Below, piece by piece: positions 23,701 to 32,932 of a DNA stretch of 64,000 nucleotides. Below the pieces are notes generated by a model. It was given only the letters and a program-made list of their open reading frames with translations, made no database searches and was not told where the DNA came from. Position 1 is the first letter of the stretch; each line of letters begins with the position of its first letter. Made by a program: the position numbers and the translations under genes. The stretch comes from Denitromonas halophila (GTDB lineage: Bacteria; Pseudomonadota; Gammaproteobacteria; Burkholderiales; Rhodocyclaceae), in assembly GCF_007625155.1 (NCBI RefSeq), contig NZ_VMNK01000006.1:124001-188000 (forward strand), read 5' to 3'.

Positions 23701-25539
23701 ATGCCCCAAGCCGCTGACACCCCGCCGATCTACCACGCCCCTTCCGAACGCGCCGGCCCGTGGTGGCGCGTGCATCGCGTCGAAGACACCGTGCTGTCAC
23801 TGGTGCTGGCGACCATGGTGCTGCTGCCGGTGCTCGAGATCGTCTTGCGCAGCACGCTGTCGATAGGCGTGGCCAACGCCGCCGCGCTGGTGCAGCACGG
23901 CGTGCTGCTGGTCGGCATGCTCGGCGCGGCCGTGGCCGCACGCGAGGGGCGGCTGCTGAGCATCGCCGGTCTGGGCCGCTGGCTGCCCGAGCGTCTCCAC
24001 TGGGTGCATCGCGCCGCGGCCGGCGGCCTGGCGATGGCGGTGACCGGCGTGCTGGCCAGCGCGGCATGGGACTTCGTCGCTGTCGAGCGCGAGGGCGGCA
24101 ACCTGCTCGCCTACGGCGTGCCGGTGTGGTGGGTGGAGGCGGTGATGCCGGCCGGTTTTGCGCTGATCGCGCTGCGGCTGTGGATCCGCTCGGGCGAGCG
24201 TTTTGCCGACCGGGCGCTGAGCCTGGCGGTGGCGGCCGGCCTGCTCGGCGTGGCAACCCTCAGCAGCACCGCCACACCGGTGGTCGCGCTGCTGGCGTTG
24301 GCGGTGCTGCTGGGCGCGCCGGTGTTCGTGGTGCTCGGCGGGGTCGCGCTGTTGCTGTTTGCCGGCGACGACCTGCCGCTGGCAGCGATCCCGCTCAACC
24401 ACTACCAGCTCACCGTCAATCCCTCGCTGCCGGCGATCCCGCTGTTCACGCTGGCCGGCTATTTCCTCGCCGAGGGCGGCGCGCCGGCGCGGCTGATCCG
24501 TGTCTTCCGCGCGCTGTTCGGCCGCTTTCGCGGCGGGGCGGCGCTGGTCACGGTGCTGCTGACCGCGTTCTTCACCTCCTTCACCGGCGCCTCGGGCGTC
24601 ACCATCCTGGCGCTCGGCGGTCTGCTCATGCCGCTGCTGCAAGGGGTGCGCTACCCGGCGCGCGCGGGCATCGGGCTGATCACCAGCGGCTGTTCGCTCG
24701 GCGTGCTGATCCCGCCCGCGCTGCCGCTGATCCTCTACGCCATCATCGCCCGCCAGCCGATCGAGACCATGCTGCTCGCCGCGGTGGTGCCGGCCGCGGT
24801 GATGACCACGATGCTGGTACTGCTGGGCATCTGGCGCCAGCCCAAAGACACGGCGCCCACGCCCTTCGATGCGGCCGAAGCATTCGCTGCGCTCAAGGCG
24901 GCCAAGTGGGAACTGGCGATTCCGCTGGTGACCTTCGGCGGGCTGGCCAGCGGCCTGGTCACGCCCACCGAAACCGCCGCGCTGACCGCACTGTATGCCT
25001 TCATCGTCGAGGTGCTGATCTACCGCGACCTGTCACTCACCCGCGATGTGCCGCGGGTGATGGCCGAGTGCGGCCTGCTGGTCGGCGGCATCATACTGAT
25101 CCTGGGCATGGCGCTGGGCTTCACCAACTACCTGATCGACGCGCAGATCGCCGACCAGGTGTCCGAGTGGGTGCAGGCCAGCATCGCCTCGCCGTGGGTC
25201 TTCCTGCTGGCGCTCAACGGCTTGCTGCTGCTGGTCGGCGCCTTCATGGACATCTACTCGGCGATCATCGTGGTGACGCCGCTGATCGTGCCCATTGGCC
25301 TGGCCTTTGGCATCCACCCGGTGCACCTGGGGGTCATCTTCCTGGCCAACATGGAGCTCGGCTTCCTGACCCCGCCAGTGGGCATGAACCTGTTCTTCGC
25401 CTCCTACCGCTTCGGCAAGCCGATCGGCGAGGTCGCCCGCGCCGTGCTGCCGGCGCTGGCGGTGCTGGCCGTCGGCGTGCTGCTGATCACCTACATCCCG
25501 GCCTTCTCGATGTGGCTGCCGGGCGTGCTATTGCGCTGA
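23701..25539 (+). CDS. TRAP transporter fused QM permease
   Basis: A 612-residue membrane protein. The first 190 residues are a DctQ-type small subunit (four helices, starting at VLSLVLATMVLLPVLEIVLR), and the rest is a DctM-type large subunit with about 12 helices. DctM motifs include ITSGCSLGVLIPPALPLILY, TPTETAALTALYAF and ANMELGFLTPPVGMNLFF. A fused QM is common in TRAP systems. It ends with TGA directly abutting the stop of the convergent iron-binding gene (TGATCA). Confidence 0.93.
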   Translation: MPQAADTPPIYHAPSERAGPWWRVHRVEDTVLSLVLATMVLLPVLEIVLRSTLSIGVANAAALVQHGVLLVGMLGAAVAAREGRLLSIAGLGRWLPERLHWVHRAAAGGLAMAVTGVLASAAWDFVAVEREGGNLLAYGVPVWWVEAVMPAGFALIALRLWIRSGERFADRALSLAVAAGLLGVATLSSTATPVVALLALAVLLGAPVFVVLGGVALLLFAGDDLPLAAIPLNHYQLTVNPSLPAIPLFTLAGYFLAEGGAPARLIRVFRALFGRFRGGAALVTVLLTAFFTSFTGASGVTILALGGLLMPLLQGVRYPARAGIGLITSGCSLGVLIPPALPLILYAIIARQPIETMLLAAVVPAAVMTTMLVLLGIWRQPKDTAPTPFDAAEAFAALKAAKWELAIPLVTFGGLASGLVTPTETAALTALYAFIVEVLIYRDLSLTRDVPRVMAECGLLVGGIILILGMALGFTNYLIDAQIADQVSEWVQASIASPWVFLLALNGLLLLVGAFMDIYSAIIVVTPLIVPIGLAFGIHPVHLGVIFLANMELGFLTPPVGMNLFFASYRFGKPIGEVARAVLPALAVLAVGVLLITYIPAFSMWLPGVLLR

Positions 25540-26553
25540 TCAGCGGTAGCCGGCGCGGTCGAGCAGCTTTTGTGCTGCCACGAGATTGTTGGCCAGCGTG
25601 GGTAGCGCCAAGGTGTCGGCGGTGAAACTGCCGAGTTCGTCGAGTTCGGGGTTGTCGATCTTCACCCCCGGCACGGCCGGCCACTCGTTGTTGGCGTTGG
25701 CGAAATAGCGCTGGGCCGCGTCGCTGGCGAGGTATTCGAGGAAGGCCACGGCCGCTGCGCGGTGCTTGCTTGTCTTGACCATGCCGCCGCCGGACACATT
25801 CACATGCGTGCCATACGCGCCCTGGTTGGGCCACACGATGCCAACCCGCTTGAGCAGGTTGCGCTCTTCGACCCGCTCGGAGGCCATCATGCGGGCCAGG
25901 TAGTAGCTGTTCGACACGGCCACGCCGCACTCGCCCACCGCCACCGACTTGATCTGATCCGAGTCGCCGCCCTTGGGCGCGCGCGCAAAGTTGGTCACCA
26001 TGCCGCGCGCCCAGGCTTCGGTGGCCGCTTCGCCATTGTGCGCAATCTGCGAGGCGACGAGCGACAGATTGTAGGGGTGGGCGCCCGAGCGGCTGCACAG
26101 CAGGCCTTTGAGCTTGGGATCGGCCAGCGATTCATAGGTCGGCACATCGGCAGCCTTGAGCTTGCGGGCGTTGTAGATGATCACCCGCGCGCGGGTCGAG
26201 AAGGCGAACCAGTGCGACGAGCGCAGGTGCGCGGGAATGCGCGCCTCCAGCACCGCCGACTGCACCGGGGCGAAGATGCCGTAGGCCTCGGCTTGCGCCA
26301 GGCGCGCGGCGTCGACGGTGATCAGCACATCGGCCGGGCTGTTGTCGCCCTCGGCGAGGATGCGTTCGAGCAGCTCCTGCTCGTTGCCTTCGATGCGGTT
26401 GATGCGGATGCCGGTCTGGCGGGTGAAGTTCTCGTACAGCGCTTCGTCGGTCTGATAGTGGCGGGCGGAGTAGAGGTTGAGGACCGCCTCTTCGGCGAAC
26501 GCCCCCTGACTAACAAAGACCACGGCGAGCACGGCGGTAAGCTTGCGAAGCAT
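25540..26553 (-). CDS. periplasmic Fe3+-binding protein of an ABC transporter
   Basis: A 337-residue ferric-binding protein (FutA/FbpA/IdiA family). A signal peptide (MLRKLTAVLAVVFVSQGAFA) is followed by LNLYSARHYQTDEALYENF and the metal-site tyrosines in AVSNSYYLARMM (the paired YY typical of FbpA). The start at 26553 is chosen because AAAGGA is 8 bases upstream; the 346-residue version adds nine residues with no ribosome site. No membrane or ATPase genes are adjacent, so permease partners must be elsewhere. Follows the dioxygenase gene by 13 bases. Confidence 0.9.
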   Translation of the reverse strand: MLRKLTAVLAVVFVSQGAFAEEAVLNLYSARHYQTDEALYENFTRQTGIRINRIEGNEQELLERILAEGDNSPADVLITVDAARLAQAEAYGIFAPVQSAVLEARIPAHLRSSHWFAFSTRARVIIYNARKLKAADVPTYESLADPKLKGLLCSRSGAHPYNLSLVASQIAHNGEAATEAWARGMVTNFARAPKGGDSDQIKSVAVGECGVAVSNSYYLARMMASERVEERNLLKRVGIVWPNQGAYGTHVNVSGGGMVKTSKHRAAAVAFLEYLASDAAQRYFANANNEWPAVPGVKIDNPELDELGSFTADTLALPTLANNLVAAQKLLDRAGYR

Positions 26554-26566
26554 GGATCGCATCCTT

Positions 26567-27250
26567 TCAAGTCGCGGCATGCAGCCGCAATAGGTTGTGG
26601 TAGACGGCGGTCAGCTTCAGCAGATTGGCGTCATCTGCCGCCACGGTGGCGTTGAGGCCCTGAATGGCCTGATCGAGGTCGAACAGCACGGTGCGCGCGG
26701 CGTCGTTGTGCACCAGGCTCTCGATCCAGAAGAAGGAGGCCACCCGGGCGCCGCGGGTCACCGGGGTGACGCGGTGCAGGCTGCTCGACGGGTAGAGCAC
26801 CATGTCGCCGGCCGCCAGCTTGACCGCCTGGATGCCGAAGGGGCCTTCGATCTCCAGCTCGCCGCCGTCGTACTCGTCCGGCTCGGCGAGGAACAATGTG
26901 GCCGACAGGTCGGTGCGCAGCGACACGCCGGTGCCGGGCACATGCATCACCGCGCTGTCGACATGCGCGCCATAGGTGCCGCCGTCGGCATAGCGGTTGA
27001 ACTTGGGCGGGTAGATCTTGCCGGGCAAGGCGGCGGACACGAACAGCGGCGTCTCGCCGAGGCGGCGCAAGATCGCCTGCCCCAGTTCCACCGCCAGCGG
27101 TGCGGCGTCATCGAGTTGGGTGTTGCGCTTCACATGGCGGGCCAGCGTGCCCGCGGTGGCCAGGCCGTCCTGCCAGTCGGCGGCATCGAGGCGTTCGCGG
27201 AAGCGGCACACTTCCGCCTTGCTCAATACGTTTTCAATCGGGATCAACAT
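26567..27250 (-). CDS. PiuC-like PKHD-type Fe(II)/2-oxoglutarate dioxygenase
   Basis: A 227-residue enzyme matching the PiuC/YbiX family. The double-stranded beta-helix carries the iron triad His96, Asp98 (HVD) and His159 (SSSLHRV), with Arg169 likely binding 2-oxoglutarate. Members are encoded with TonB siderophore receptors and iron proteins and are usually Fur-regulated; substrate unknown. Its start overlaps the end of the FMN oxidase gene by 17 bases, showing an operon that goes on to the Fe3+-binding protein. Confidence 0.9.
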   Translation of the reverse strand: MLIPIENVLSKAEVCRFRERLDAADWQDGLATAGTLARHVKRNTQLDDAAPLAVELGQAILRRLGETPLFVSAALPGKIYPPKFNRYADGGTYGAHVDSAVMHVPGTGVSLRTDLSATLFLAEPDEYDGGELEIEGPFGIQAVKLAAGDMVLYPSSSLHRVTPVTRGARVASFFWIESLVHNDAARTVLFDLDQAIQGLNATVAADDANLLKLTAVYHNLLRLHAAT

Positions 27251-28346
27251 CAGGGTTCTCGCAAATCAGGGAGGAATCGATCTCGGCCAGCGTGGCGCAG
27301 CCGGCCATGGCCATGCACAGCTCAAGCTCTTGGTGCAAGGTGCGCAGCAGGTGCGCCACGCCCAGCGCACCGGCCACGCTCAGGGCGTACACCTGCAGGC
27401 GGCCAACCAGCACCGCCGAGGCGCCCAGGGCCAGCGCCTTGAAGATGTCACTGCCGCTGCGCACACCGCTGTCGAGCAGCACCGGCAGGTCGCGGCCCAC
27501 CGCCCGGCGGATGGCCGGCAGCGCAGCCAGGCTGGCGGGCACGCCATCGAGCGCGCGGCCGCCGTGGTTGGACACCACCAGCCCGGCCACGCCCGCCTCG
27601 CCCAGCGCCAGCGCATCGTCGGCACGCAGCACGCCCTTGACCAGCACCGGCAAGCGGGTGGCCGACAGCAGCCAACGCAGGTCGGCCCAAGTGGGCGCCT
27701 CGCGCATCGCGCCCTGGAAAATGACGCTCGCGTCGGCGGCCAGCGCCCGCTGCGGCGCCGCGCCGTAGCGCGCCAGATTGACCGCGTCCGGCAATGACAC
27801 GCCGGTGCGGAGTGCCCGCCGGCTGGGGCTTTGCACCGAGGCGTCGAGTGTGACCACCAGCGCGGTATAGCCGGCCTGCTCGGCGCGCTGGATGAGGTCC
27901 AGCGTGGCCTCGCGCTTGGGCTGGAAGTACAGCTGAAACCACTTCTCGCCTTCACTGGCGCGGGCGATGTCTTCGATCGGGCAGGTGGCGAGCGTGCTCA
28001 CCGTCAGGCAGGCGTCGGCGGCAGCGGCACCGCGCGCGGTGTCGGTCTCGCCGGCCGGATGCACCAGCGTCTGGTAGGCCAGCGGCGCCAGCGCGATGGG
28101 ATGCTGCCACGCACGCCCGAACAGCGTGGAGCGCGTGTGCCCAGCGGTGACATCGCGCAGCAGCCGCGGCAGGATCTGCCAACGATCAAAGGCTCGGCGG
28201 TTGGCGCGCAGGGTGCGCTCCTCGCCGCTGGCGCCGGCGATATAGGCCAGCGCGGGCGCGGCGATGAACTGCGGCGCCAGCGCTTCGTAGTCGGCGGCGC
28301 AGAGAATCTCGCGCGGGATGTGGTCCAGCGTGGCGTGTGCGGTCAT
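27234..28346 (-). CDS. FMN-dependent alpha-hydroxyacid oxidase/dehydrogenase
   Basis: A 370-residue TIM-barrel flavoenzyme of the lactate oxidase/glycolate oxidase/LldD family. Features: [18 protein letters not shown] near the FMN edge, [15 protein letters not shown] (lysine binding FMN) and the catalytic histidine in [15 protein letters not shown], followed by [13 protein letters not shown] phosphate-site residues. The start at 28346 is used because the extra 11 residues of the longer frame are not conserved-looking. Unusual partner for iron uptake; possibly oxidises a hydroxyacid released from a siderophore. Substrate not predictable. Confidence 0.88.
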   Translation of the reverse strand: MTAHATLDHIPREILCAADYEALAPQFIAAPALAYIAGASGEERTLRANRRAFDRWQILPRLLRDVTAGHTRSTLFGRAWQHPIALAPLAYQTLVHPAGETDTARGAAAADACLTVSTLATCPIEDIARASEGEKWFQLYFQPKREATLDLIQRAEQAGYTALVVTLDASVQSPSRRALRTGVSLPDAVNLARYGAAPQRALAADASVIFQGAMREAPTWADLRWLLSATRLPVLVKGVLRADDALALGEAGVAGLVVSNHGGRALDGVPASLAALPAIRRAVGRDLPVLLDSGVRSGSDIFKALALGASAVLVGRLQVYALSVAGALGVAHLLRTLHQELELCMAMAGCATLAEIDSSLICENPDVDPD

Positions 28347-28369
28347 GACGCTCCCATCAATGCAAGAAC

Positions 28370-28389
28370 GCCGGGCCACGCGGCCCGGC
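28370..28389 (-). terminator. possible terminator between receptor and downstream operon
   Basis: GCCGGGCC-ACGC-GGCCCGGC is an 8-bp hairpin located after the receptor stop. Downstream on the minus strand are only scattered Ts (GTTCTTG), so termination would be partial and the receptor may be co-transcribed with the FMN oxidase gene. Confidence 0.4.
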
Positions 28390-28407
28390 GCGGGACACCC
28401 GCTGTGC

Positions 28408-30756
28408 TCAGAAGTCGTAGTTGAGCGTCAGGCGGGCGTTGCGGGCATCGCCCATGTAGAGCATGGCGCCGGAGCGATAGGCCGCGAGGTAGTAGGTTTC
28501 GTCGGTGACGTTGCCGATGTTCAGGCGCACGCTGGTGTTGCGGTCGATCTTGTAGGCCGCAAACAGGTCGAGCACGGTGTACTCGGGCACCTTGATGTTG
28601 AGCGACTCGGGCGACTCGGGCGTACCGGAGAACTTCTTGCTCTGGTAGGTCACGTTGCCGCCAAAGCTGAACTTCGGCGTGGCCTGGTAGTTGAGCAGCA
28701 CCGAGGCGGTGGTCTCGGGGAAGTTGGACAAGCCGTTGCCGACACGCGTGCTGTCCTGCGAGCGCAACCACTTGGCGTTCATGAAGGCCACCCCGCCCTG
28801 CGCGGTCAGCTTGGGCATGACTTCGCCGGCCAGCGAGAACTCCACGCCGCGCACCCGGTACTTGCCCGAGTTGATGGCGCCGATGTCGGTGTAGCTGGCG
28901 CCGCCAATCACTTCCATCACATCGCGCTTGGTCACCTGGAACACCGCCGCCGTGGCCAGCATGCGACCGTTGTTGAGGTTCCACTTGGTGCCCAGCTCAA
29001 TGTTTTCTGACAGCTCCGGGCTGCTCTGCGCGAACAGCGCCTGACGCTCTGCGGTGGTCAGCGCACCGCCCGGGCCGTTGGCCGGCACGCAGATGCCACC
29101 GTAGTCGCACGAGGTCACGTCCGACTCGCCGCCGTTGAAATCGCTGGCGGTGCTGTAGGTGAAGTACACATTGGCGTCGGGGCGGAACTTGTAGGTCAGG
29201 CCAAGGTGGCCATTCCACAGGCCGTCGTCGAGTTCCCACTCGGTCTTGGTGGTCGTCCCCGCCAGCGTGCGGTAATCGAAGTGGTCATAGCGCAGGCCGC
29301 CGAAGAGCGTCCATTTGTCGTTCAGGTCGACGGTGTCCATGGCCGACAGGGAGATCGTCTTCACGTTCCAGTCGATGTCCGAGGGGCCGCGGCTGACCTG
29401 GCGGTTGAGCAGGCGGTCGATGCCCGCCACGTAATTGCCCGAAGCGTCGGTGAGGCATCCGCTGTTGCTGGCGCCGCCACCCCGGCCGCTGGTGACGCAG
29501 TTTGACGCGTTGCTGGTCTGGTACTGACCGTTGAGCACGCTATGGTCGGAGAACTCCAGGCCGAAGATGAACTCGTGCTTCATCCCGGCGATCTCCTCCT
29601 CCACATACAGATTGGTCTGGTTGGCGAAGTACTCGACCTCCTGCCAGCCCTGGTGGGTGCCGAGCACCACGGTGTCGTACACACCGCCCGGGTTGGTGGC
29701 GTGGGTGGTGGTAGCGCGGGCGCTGGTGGCGACATAGCCGTTGTCGGTGGTGCCGTAGCGGGTCAGGTTGGTGACGCGCACACTGGGATTGACCTGGTAT
29801 TTGGCGCGCACGGTATAGGTATCCACCGTCGATTCGAGGAAGTCGCCCGACTGCGCATACACCGGAATATGGGTCTGCGGCTTGCCGTTGACCAGCCACG
29901 AACCGAGGTCCGGCTTGTCGATGGCGTCGAGGTGGTAGTAGTCGGCCGTGATGTCGAGCTTCTCGGTCGGCTTGATGTTGAATGACAACGCCACGCCATT
30001 GCGCTCGCGGTCGGCCGGCGCGCGGTCGGGCACGTCCTGGTAGCCGTGCAACAGGTTCACCCGGATGGCGGCAGTGTCGGTCAGCACATAGTTGGTGTCG
30101 GCCGTCAGGCGGCGGTAGCTGTCGGTGCCGATGCCGGCCGACAGCTTGGTGAAGTCCACATCGGTGGTGGCCTGCTTGGTCACCGCGTTGATCGCACCAC
30201 CGGTAGCGCCACGACCGGCGAAGGTCGAGCTCGGCCCCTTGGTGATCTCCAACTGCTCGACGGCGAAGCTCTCGCGCACCGTCATGCCGGGGTCGCGCAG
30301 GCCATCGACAAACACGTCACTGCGCGCTTCCTGGCCGCGGATGATGTAGCGGTCGCCAAAGGCGTTGCCGTTCTCGCCGGTGCCCAGCGTGATGCCCGGC
30401 TGGGCGCGCAGGATGTCGCGCAAGTCGCTGCGGCCGGTATCGAGCATCTGCTGCTGGGTCAGCACGGTGATGGTCTGCGGCGTCTCGGCCAGCGGACGGG
30501 TGTGGCGCTCATCGCCTGAGGTCCTGGCCTTGTAGGGCACGCCCGGTTCGGCATTGGGGTTGGGGTCGATCGCAGTCTCCACCACGGTCACCGGCGCGAG
30601 CTGTTGTGTTTCGTTCGACTGCGCAAACGCGGCCGGCATCAACACGGCGGTGGACACCCCCAGCGCCAGCCCGGTACGCGCCACGGCGCCGGACTGGGTG
30701 CGGGTCTGAACGCGAAAACTCGCGGGGATCTTGGTCTTGACGGTCTTGTTTTTCAT
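28408..30756 (-). CDS. TonB-dependent siderophore receptor (Fiu/CirA-like)
   Basis: A 782-residue outer-membrane receptor. Signal peptide ends near AAFA (residue 45). The plug domain has ARPLAETPQTITVLTQQ-type, GTGENGNAFGDRYIIRGQEA and ITKGPSSTFAGRGATGGAIN motifs, then a 22-strand barrel ending in the Omp85-type terminal aromatic (LTLNYDF). Closest in pattern to catecholate receptors such as Fiu. ATG at 30756 has a weak AGGG site. Lies upstream of the FMN oxidase, PiuC and Fe-binding genes, so one iron-uptake unit. Long loops contain two disulfide-like cysteine pairs. Confidence 0.93.
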   Translation of the reverse strand: MKNKTVKTKIPASFRVQTRTQSGAVARTGLALGVSTAVLMPAAFAQSNETQQLAPVTVVETAIDPNPNAEPGVPYKARTSGDERHTRPLAETPQTITVLTQQQMLDTGRSDLRDILRAQPGITLGTGENGNAFGDRYIIRGQEARSDVFVDGLRDPGMTVRESFAVEQLEITKGPSSTFAGRGATGGAINAVTKQATTDVDFTKLSAGIGTDSYRRLTADTNYVLTDTAAIRVNLLHGYQDVPDRAPADRERNGVALSFNIKPTEKLDITADYYHLDAIDKPDLGSWLVNGKPQTHIPVYAQSGDFLESTVDTYTVRAKYQVNPSVRVTNLTRYGTTDNGYVATSARATTTHATNPGGVYDTVVLGTHQGWQEVEYFANQTNLYVEEEIAGMKHEFIFGLEFSDHSVLNGQYQTSNASNCVTSGRGGGASNSGCLTDASGNYVAGIDRLLNRQVSRGPSDIDWNVKTISLSAMDTVDLNDKWTLFGGLRYDHFDYRTLAGTTTKTEWELDDGLWNGHLGLTYKFRPDANVYFTYSTASDFNGGESDVTSCDYGGICVPANGPGGALTTAERQALFAQSSPELSENIELGTKWNLNNGRMLATAAVFQVTKRDVMEVIGGASYTDIGAINSGKYRVRGVEFSLAGEVMPKLTAQGGVAFMNAKWLRSQDSTRVGNGLSNFPETTASVLLNYQATPKFSFGGNVTYQSKKFSGTPESPESLNIKVPEYTVLDLFAAYKIDRNTSVRLNIGNVTDETYYLAAYRSGAMLYMGDARNARLTLNYDF

Positions 30757-31055
30757 GTCGCCCTGCAGCAAAAGCGCCAAAGCCCGGCGACAGGGACAAC
30801 ACAAACCGGCGCTCCTGCCACCTGCACCATCGCACCCACTGCAAGCGATACGGCGATGTGTCAGCAAGAGACTTCCAACACCCGGCAAACATGCGGGCAT
30901 GGGCGCTCAGCCTGTGCGCCACCTGCGCACCATCCTTCAGCGAAGGGGTTGAGTACGATTGGCTGGCGATGGCTGGCTATCGGGGAATTTTGTTCTGGAT
31001 CAAGCGCGCTCGATCCGGGCGCAAACGCGGCTCCGCACCGCACAATGCAAATGCG

Positions 31056-31084
31056 AATCTATCTTATTTACAAATTGAGATCAA
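31056..31084 (-). promoter_or_regulatory. candidate promoter for the siderophore receptor
   Basis: In the 449-bp gap 30757-31205 the minus strand carries TTGATC, a 17-base spacer and TAGATT in an AT-rich island, about 300 bp before the receptor start. The bases around the -10 region (AATAAGATAGATTCGCATT) have a loose resemblance to a Fur box but match the 19-bp consensus at only about half the positions. I see no other gene in the gap. Confidence 0.4.
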
Positions 31085-31205
31085 GGCTTTTCGACAGCGC
31101 ATGTGCGCAAGGCAACGACAGACGCGTCAAGGCCGCCCACACACAGCAGACTCGACCCAAACACGTCGATTGAATTGCGCCGGCCGCTGACCGGCGCACC
31201 AGCCC

Positions 31206-31886
31206 TCAGCCGCCGGGCAGGTTGTCCAGCATCGCCCGCAGCAGCATCTCGGCGGGCTGCGCACCACTCAGACCCACCGAGTCATTGAGGATGAAGAACG
31301 GCACGCCATTCACCCCTCGGGCGCTGATCGCGTGGTGCCGGCGCTGCACTTCGTCGGCCAGCTCATCGCCATCCAGCCAGGCAACCAGGTCCGGTGCGCC
31401 GAGGCCGGCGTCGGCTGCCAGCGCGGCCAACACCTCGCTGCGGCCAATGTCCTGCCCCTGCTCGAAGTAAGCGCGGAAGATCGCTGCCACCAGCGCATCC
31501 ACCCGACCGGCCTCGGCCCCCGCGTTTTGCAGACGCAGGATCAAGCGATGTGCCTTGACCGTCGACGGCCGGCGACTGATCGCCGCGAAGTTGAAGTGCG
31601 CGCCACTGCCCTCGGCCGCCGCGCTCACCTGCGCCTGCAAGCCCTTCACCGCGTCCATGCTGCCAAACTTGCGCACCAGATGCTCGGGGTAGGCATGGCC
31701 CTCCGCTGGCATGTCGGGATCGAGCATGAAGGGCCGGTGGCGTACCACCACTTGCGCGTTCGGTCGCTGCTCGGCCAGCGCCGCCAGCGCCGTGTCGAGT
31801 CGCGCGGTGCCCACATGGCACCACACGCACACGAAATCGGCGACCACATCGATGCTCAGCACGGGCGTATCTACAGAGGCATTCAT
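31206..31886 (-). CDS. DsbA/FrnE-family thioredoxin-like oxidoreductase
   Basis: A 226-residue cytoplasmic-looking protein (no signal peptide) of the DsbA-like FrnE family. The redox motif is C-V-W-C near residue 20 (DFVCVWCHVG), with the cis-proline region NGVPFFI towards the C-terminus. A TTG 12 bases upstream has a better spaced AGGAG (8 bases) and may be the true start. The frame also continues upstream without support. Function: disulfide exchange with unknown partner. Transcribed toward the receptor. Confidence 0.86.
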   Translation of the reverse strand: MNASVDTPVLSIDVVADFVCVWCHVGTARLDTALAALAEQRPNAQVVVRHRPFMLDPDMPAEGHAYPEHLVRKFGSMDAVKGLQAQVSAAAEGSGAHFNFAAISRRPSTVKAHRLILRLQNAGAEAGRVDALVAAIFRAYFEQGQDIGRSEVLAALAADAGLGAPDLVAWLDGDELADEVQRRHHAISARGVNGVPFFILNDSVGLSGAQPAEMLLRAMLDNLPGG

Positions 31887-32221
31887 CGTCTGGCTCAAAC
31901 TGCATTCTCCTGAAAGCACGCTCGGTCGCGCTGACCATTGTAGGCCGGGTTTCAACCCGCCATGGTCGGCTGAAGCCGACCCGACACAACATCGAGACGC
32001 TGCAAACCTGACAGACACAGGCAGCCATTCAAGGTTCCACGCCGGACCCCGTCGCGCGATCCTGATTCCGCGCCTCAAACACAAATTTTATCTACGCCGA
32101 CGCCCCCCGCGCCGCCATTGGCATCGCGCCCGAAAGCGCACTTTTCCCGCCCGACAAGTCGCTTGACACCCACGCCTCAGCGACAACAATGAGAGCATTC
32201 CCCCGCGTGTTTTGATGCCCC
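31887..32221. other. divergent intergenic region upstream of imuA
   Basis: 335 bp between the DsbA-like gene and imuA. It includes a partly palindromic GGCCGGGTT-containing stretch and AT-rich AAACACAAATTTTATCTA at 32080-32097. No CTGT occurs on the plus strand, so no canonical CTGT-N8-ACAG LexA box is present, although the operon is usually SOS-induced. Confidence 0.5.
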
Positions 32222-32920
32222 ATGTCCGCCACCCCCGCCGCCCTCGATGACCTGCTCCAACGTGCCGATCTCTGGCGCGGCGGCGCCTGCGCGCATCACG
32301 CCGAGGCGACGCTGGGCAGCGGCTTTGCCGCGCTCGACGCGGTGCTGCCCGACGGCGGCTGGCCCTGCGGCGGGCTCACCGAAGTGCTCAGCGGCGGACT
32401 CGGCATTGGCGAGCTCAGCCTGTTTCTGCCCGCGCTGCGCCAGCTCGACGCCGAGGCCGGGTGGATTGTCATCGTCGCGCCACCGGCGCAGTTGCACGCC
32501 CCGGCCTGGCAGGCGCTCGGCTTGCCGCTGTCGCGCCTGCTGGTGGTCGAGGCCGAGGGCGCGGACGCCGCCTGGGCTTGCGAGCAACTGCTCGGCAGCG
32601 GCGCGCTCGCCGCGCTGCTCGCCTGGCTGCCCAGCGCCGACACCCGCGCCCTGCGCCGCCTGCAACTGGCCAGCAGCAACACCCGCTGCCTGAGCCTCAT
32701 CTTCCGCCCCGAGCGCGTCGCCACCCAGCCCTCGCCCGCCCCGCTGCGCCTCGCCCTGCGCGGCAGCAACACCGGCCTGCAGGTCGACATCCTCAAGCGC
32801 CGCGGCCCGCCGCTGGCGCAGGCGATCAGCCTCGCCATCGAGCGGCCGCTGCCGTGGTCGCGTCTGGTGCGCCGTGTCCGCCCGGCCGCGCCGGTGGTTC
32901 GGGAGCCGCACGTCGCCTGA
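32222..32920 (+). CDS. imuA: ImuA, translesion synthesis-associated RecA-like protein
   Basis: A 232-residue SulA/RecA-like protein. N-terminal part has TLGSGFAALDAVLPDGGWPCGG (the RecA-like G-x-G-x-L-T-E-V-L turn) and a mid-region IVIVAPPAQLHAPAWQALGL. ImuA works with ImuB and DnaE2 to recruit the error-prone polymerase after DNA damage. Length matches other proteobacterial ImuA. Followed by imuB after 12 bases. Confidence 0.9.
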   Translation: MSATPAALDDLLQRADLWRGGACAHHAEATLGSGFAALDAVLPDGGWPCGGLTEVLSGGLGIGELSLFLPALRQLDAEAGWIVIVAPPAQLHAPAWQALGLPLSRLLVVEAEGADAAWACEQLLGSGALAALLAWLPSADTRALRRLQLASSNTRCLSLIFRPERVATQPSPAPLRLALRGSNTGLQVDILKRRGPPLAQAISLAIERPLPWSRLVRRVRPAAPVVREPHVA

Positions 32921-32932
32921 CGGCCCTGACCC

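Noticed and set aside
23760-25625. 621-codon plus-strand ORF in another frame of the TRAP permease
   Set aside because: Arg/Gly/Ala-rich shadow of the QM gene, which has clear membrane helices and TRAP motifs in the other frame.
31043-31090. Fur box in front of the siderophore receptor
   Set aside because: Best alignment to the 19-bp consensus matches only about half the positions; reported only as a weak hint within the promoter entry.
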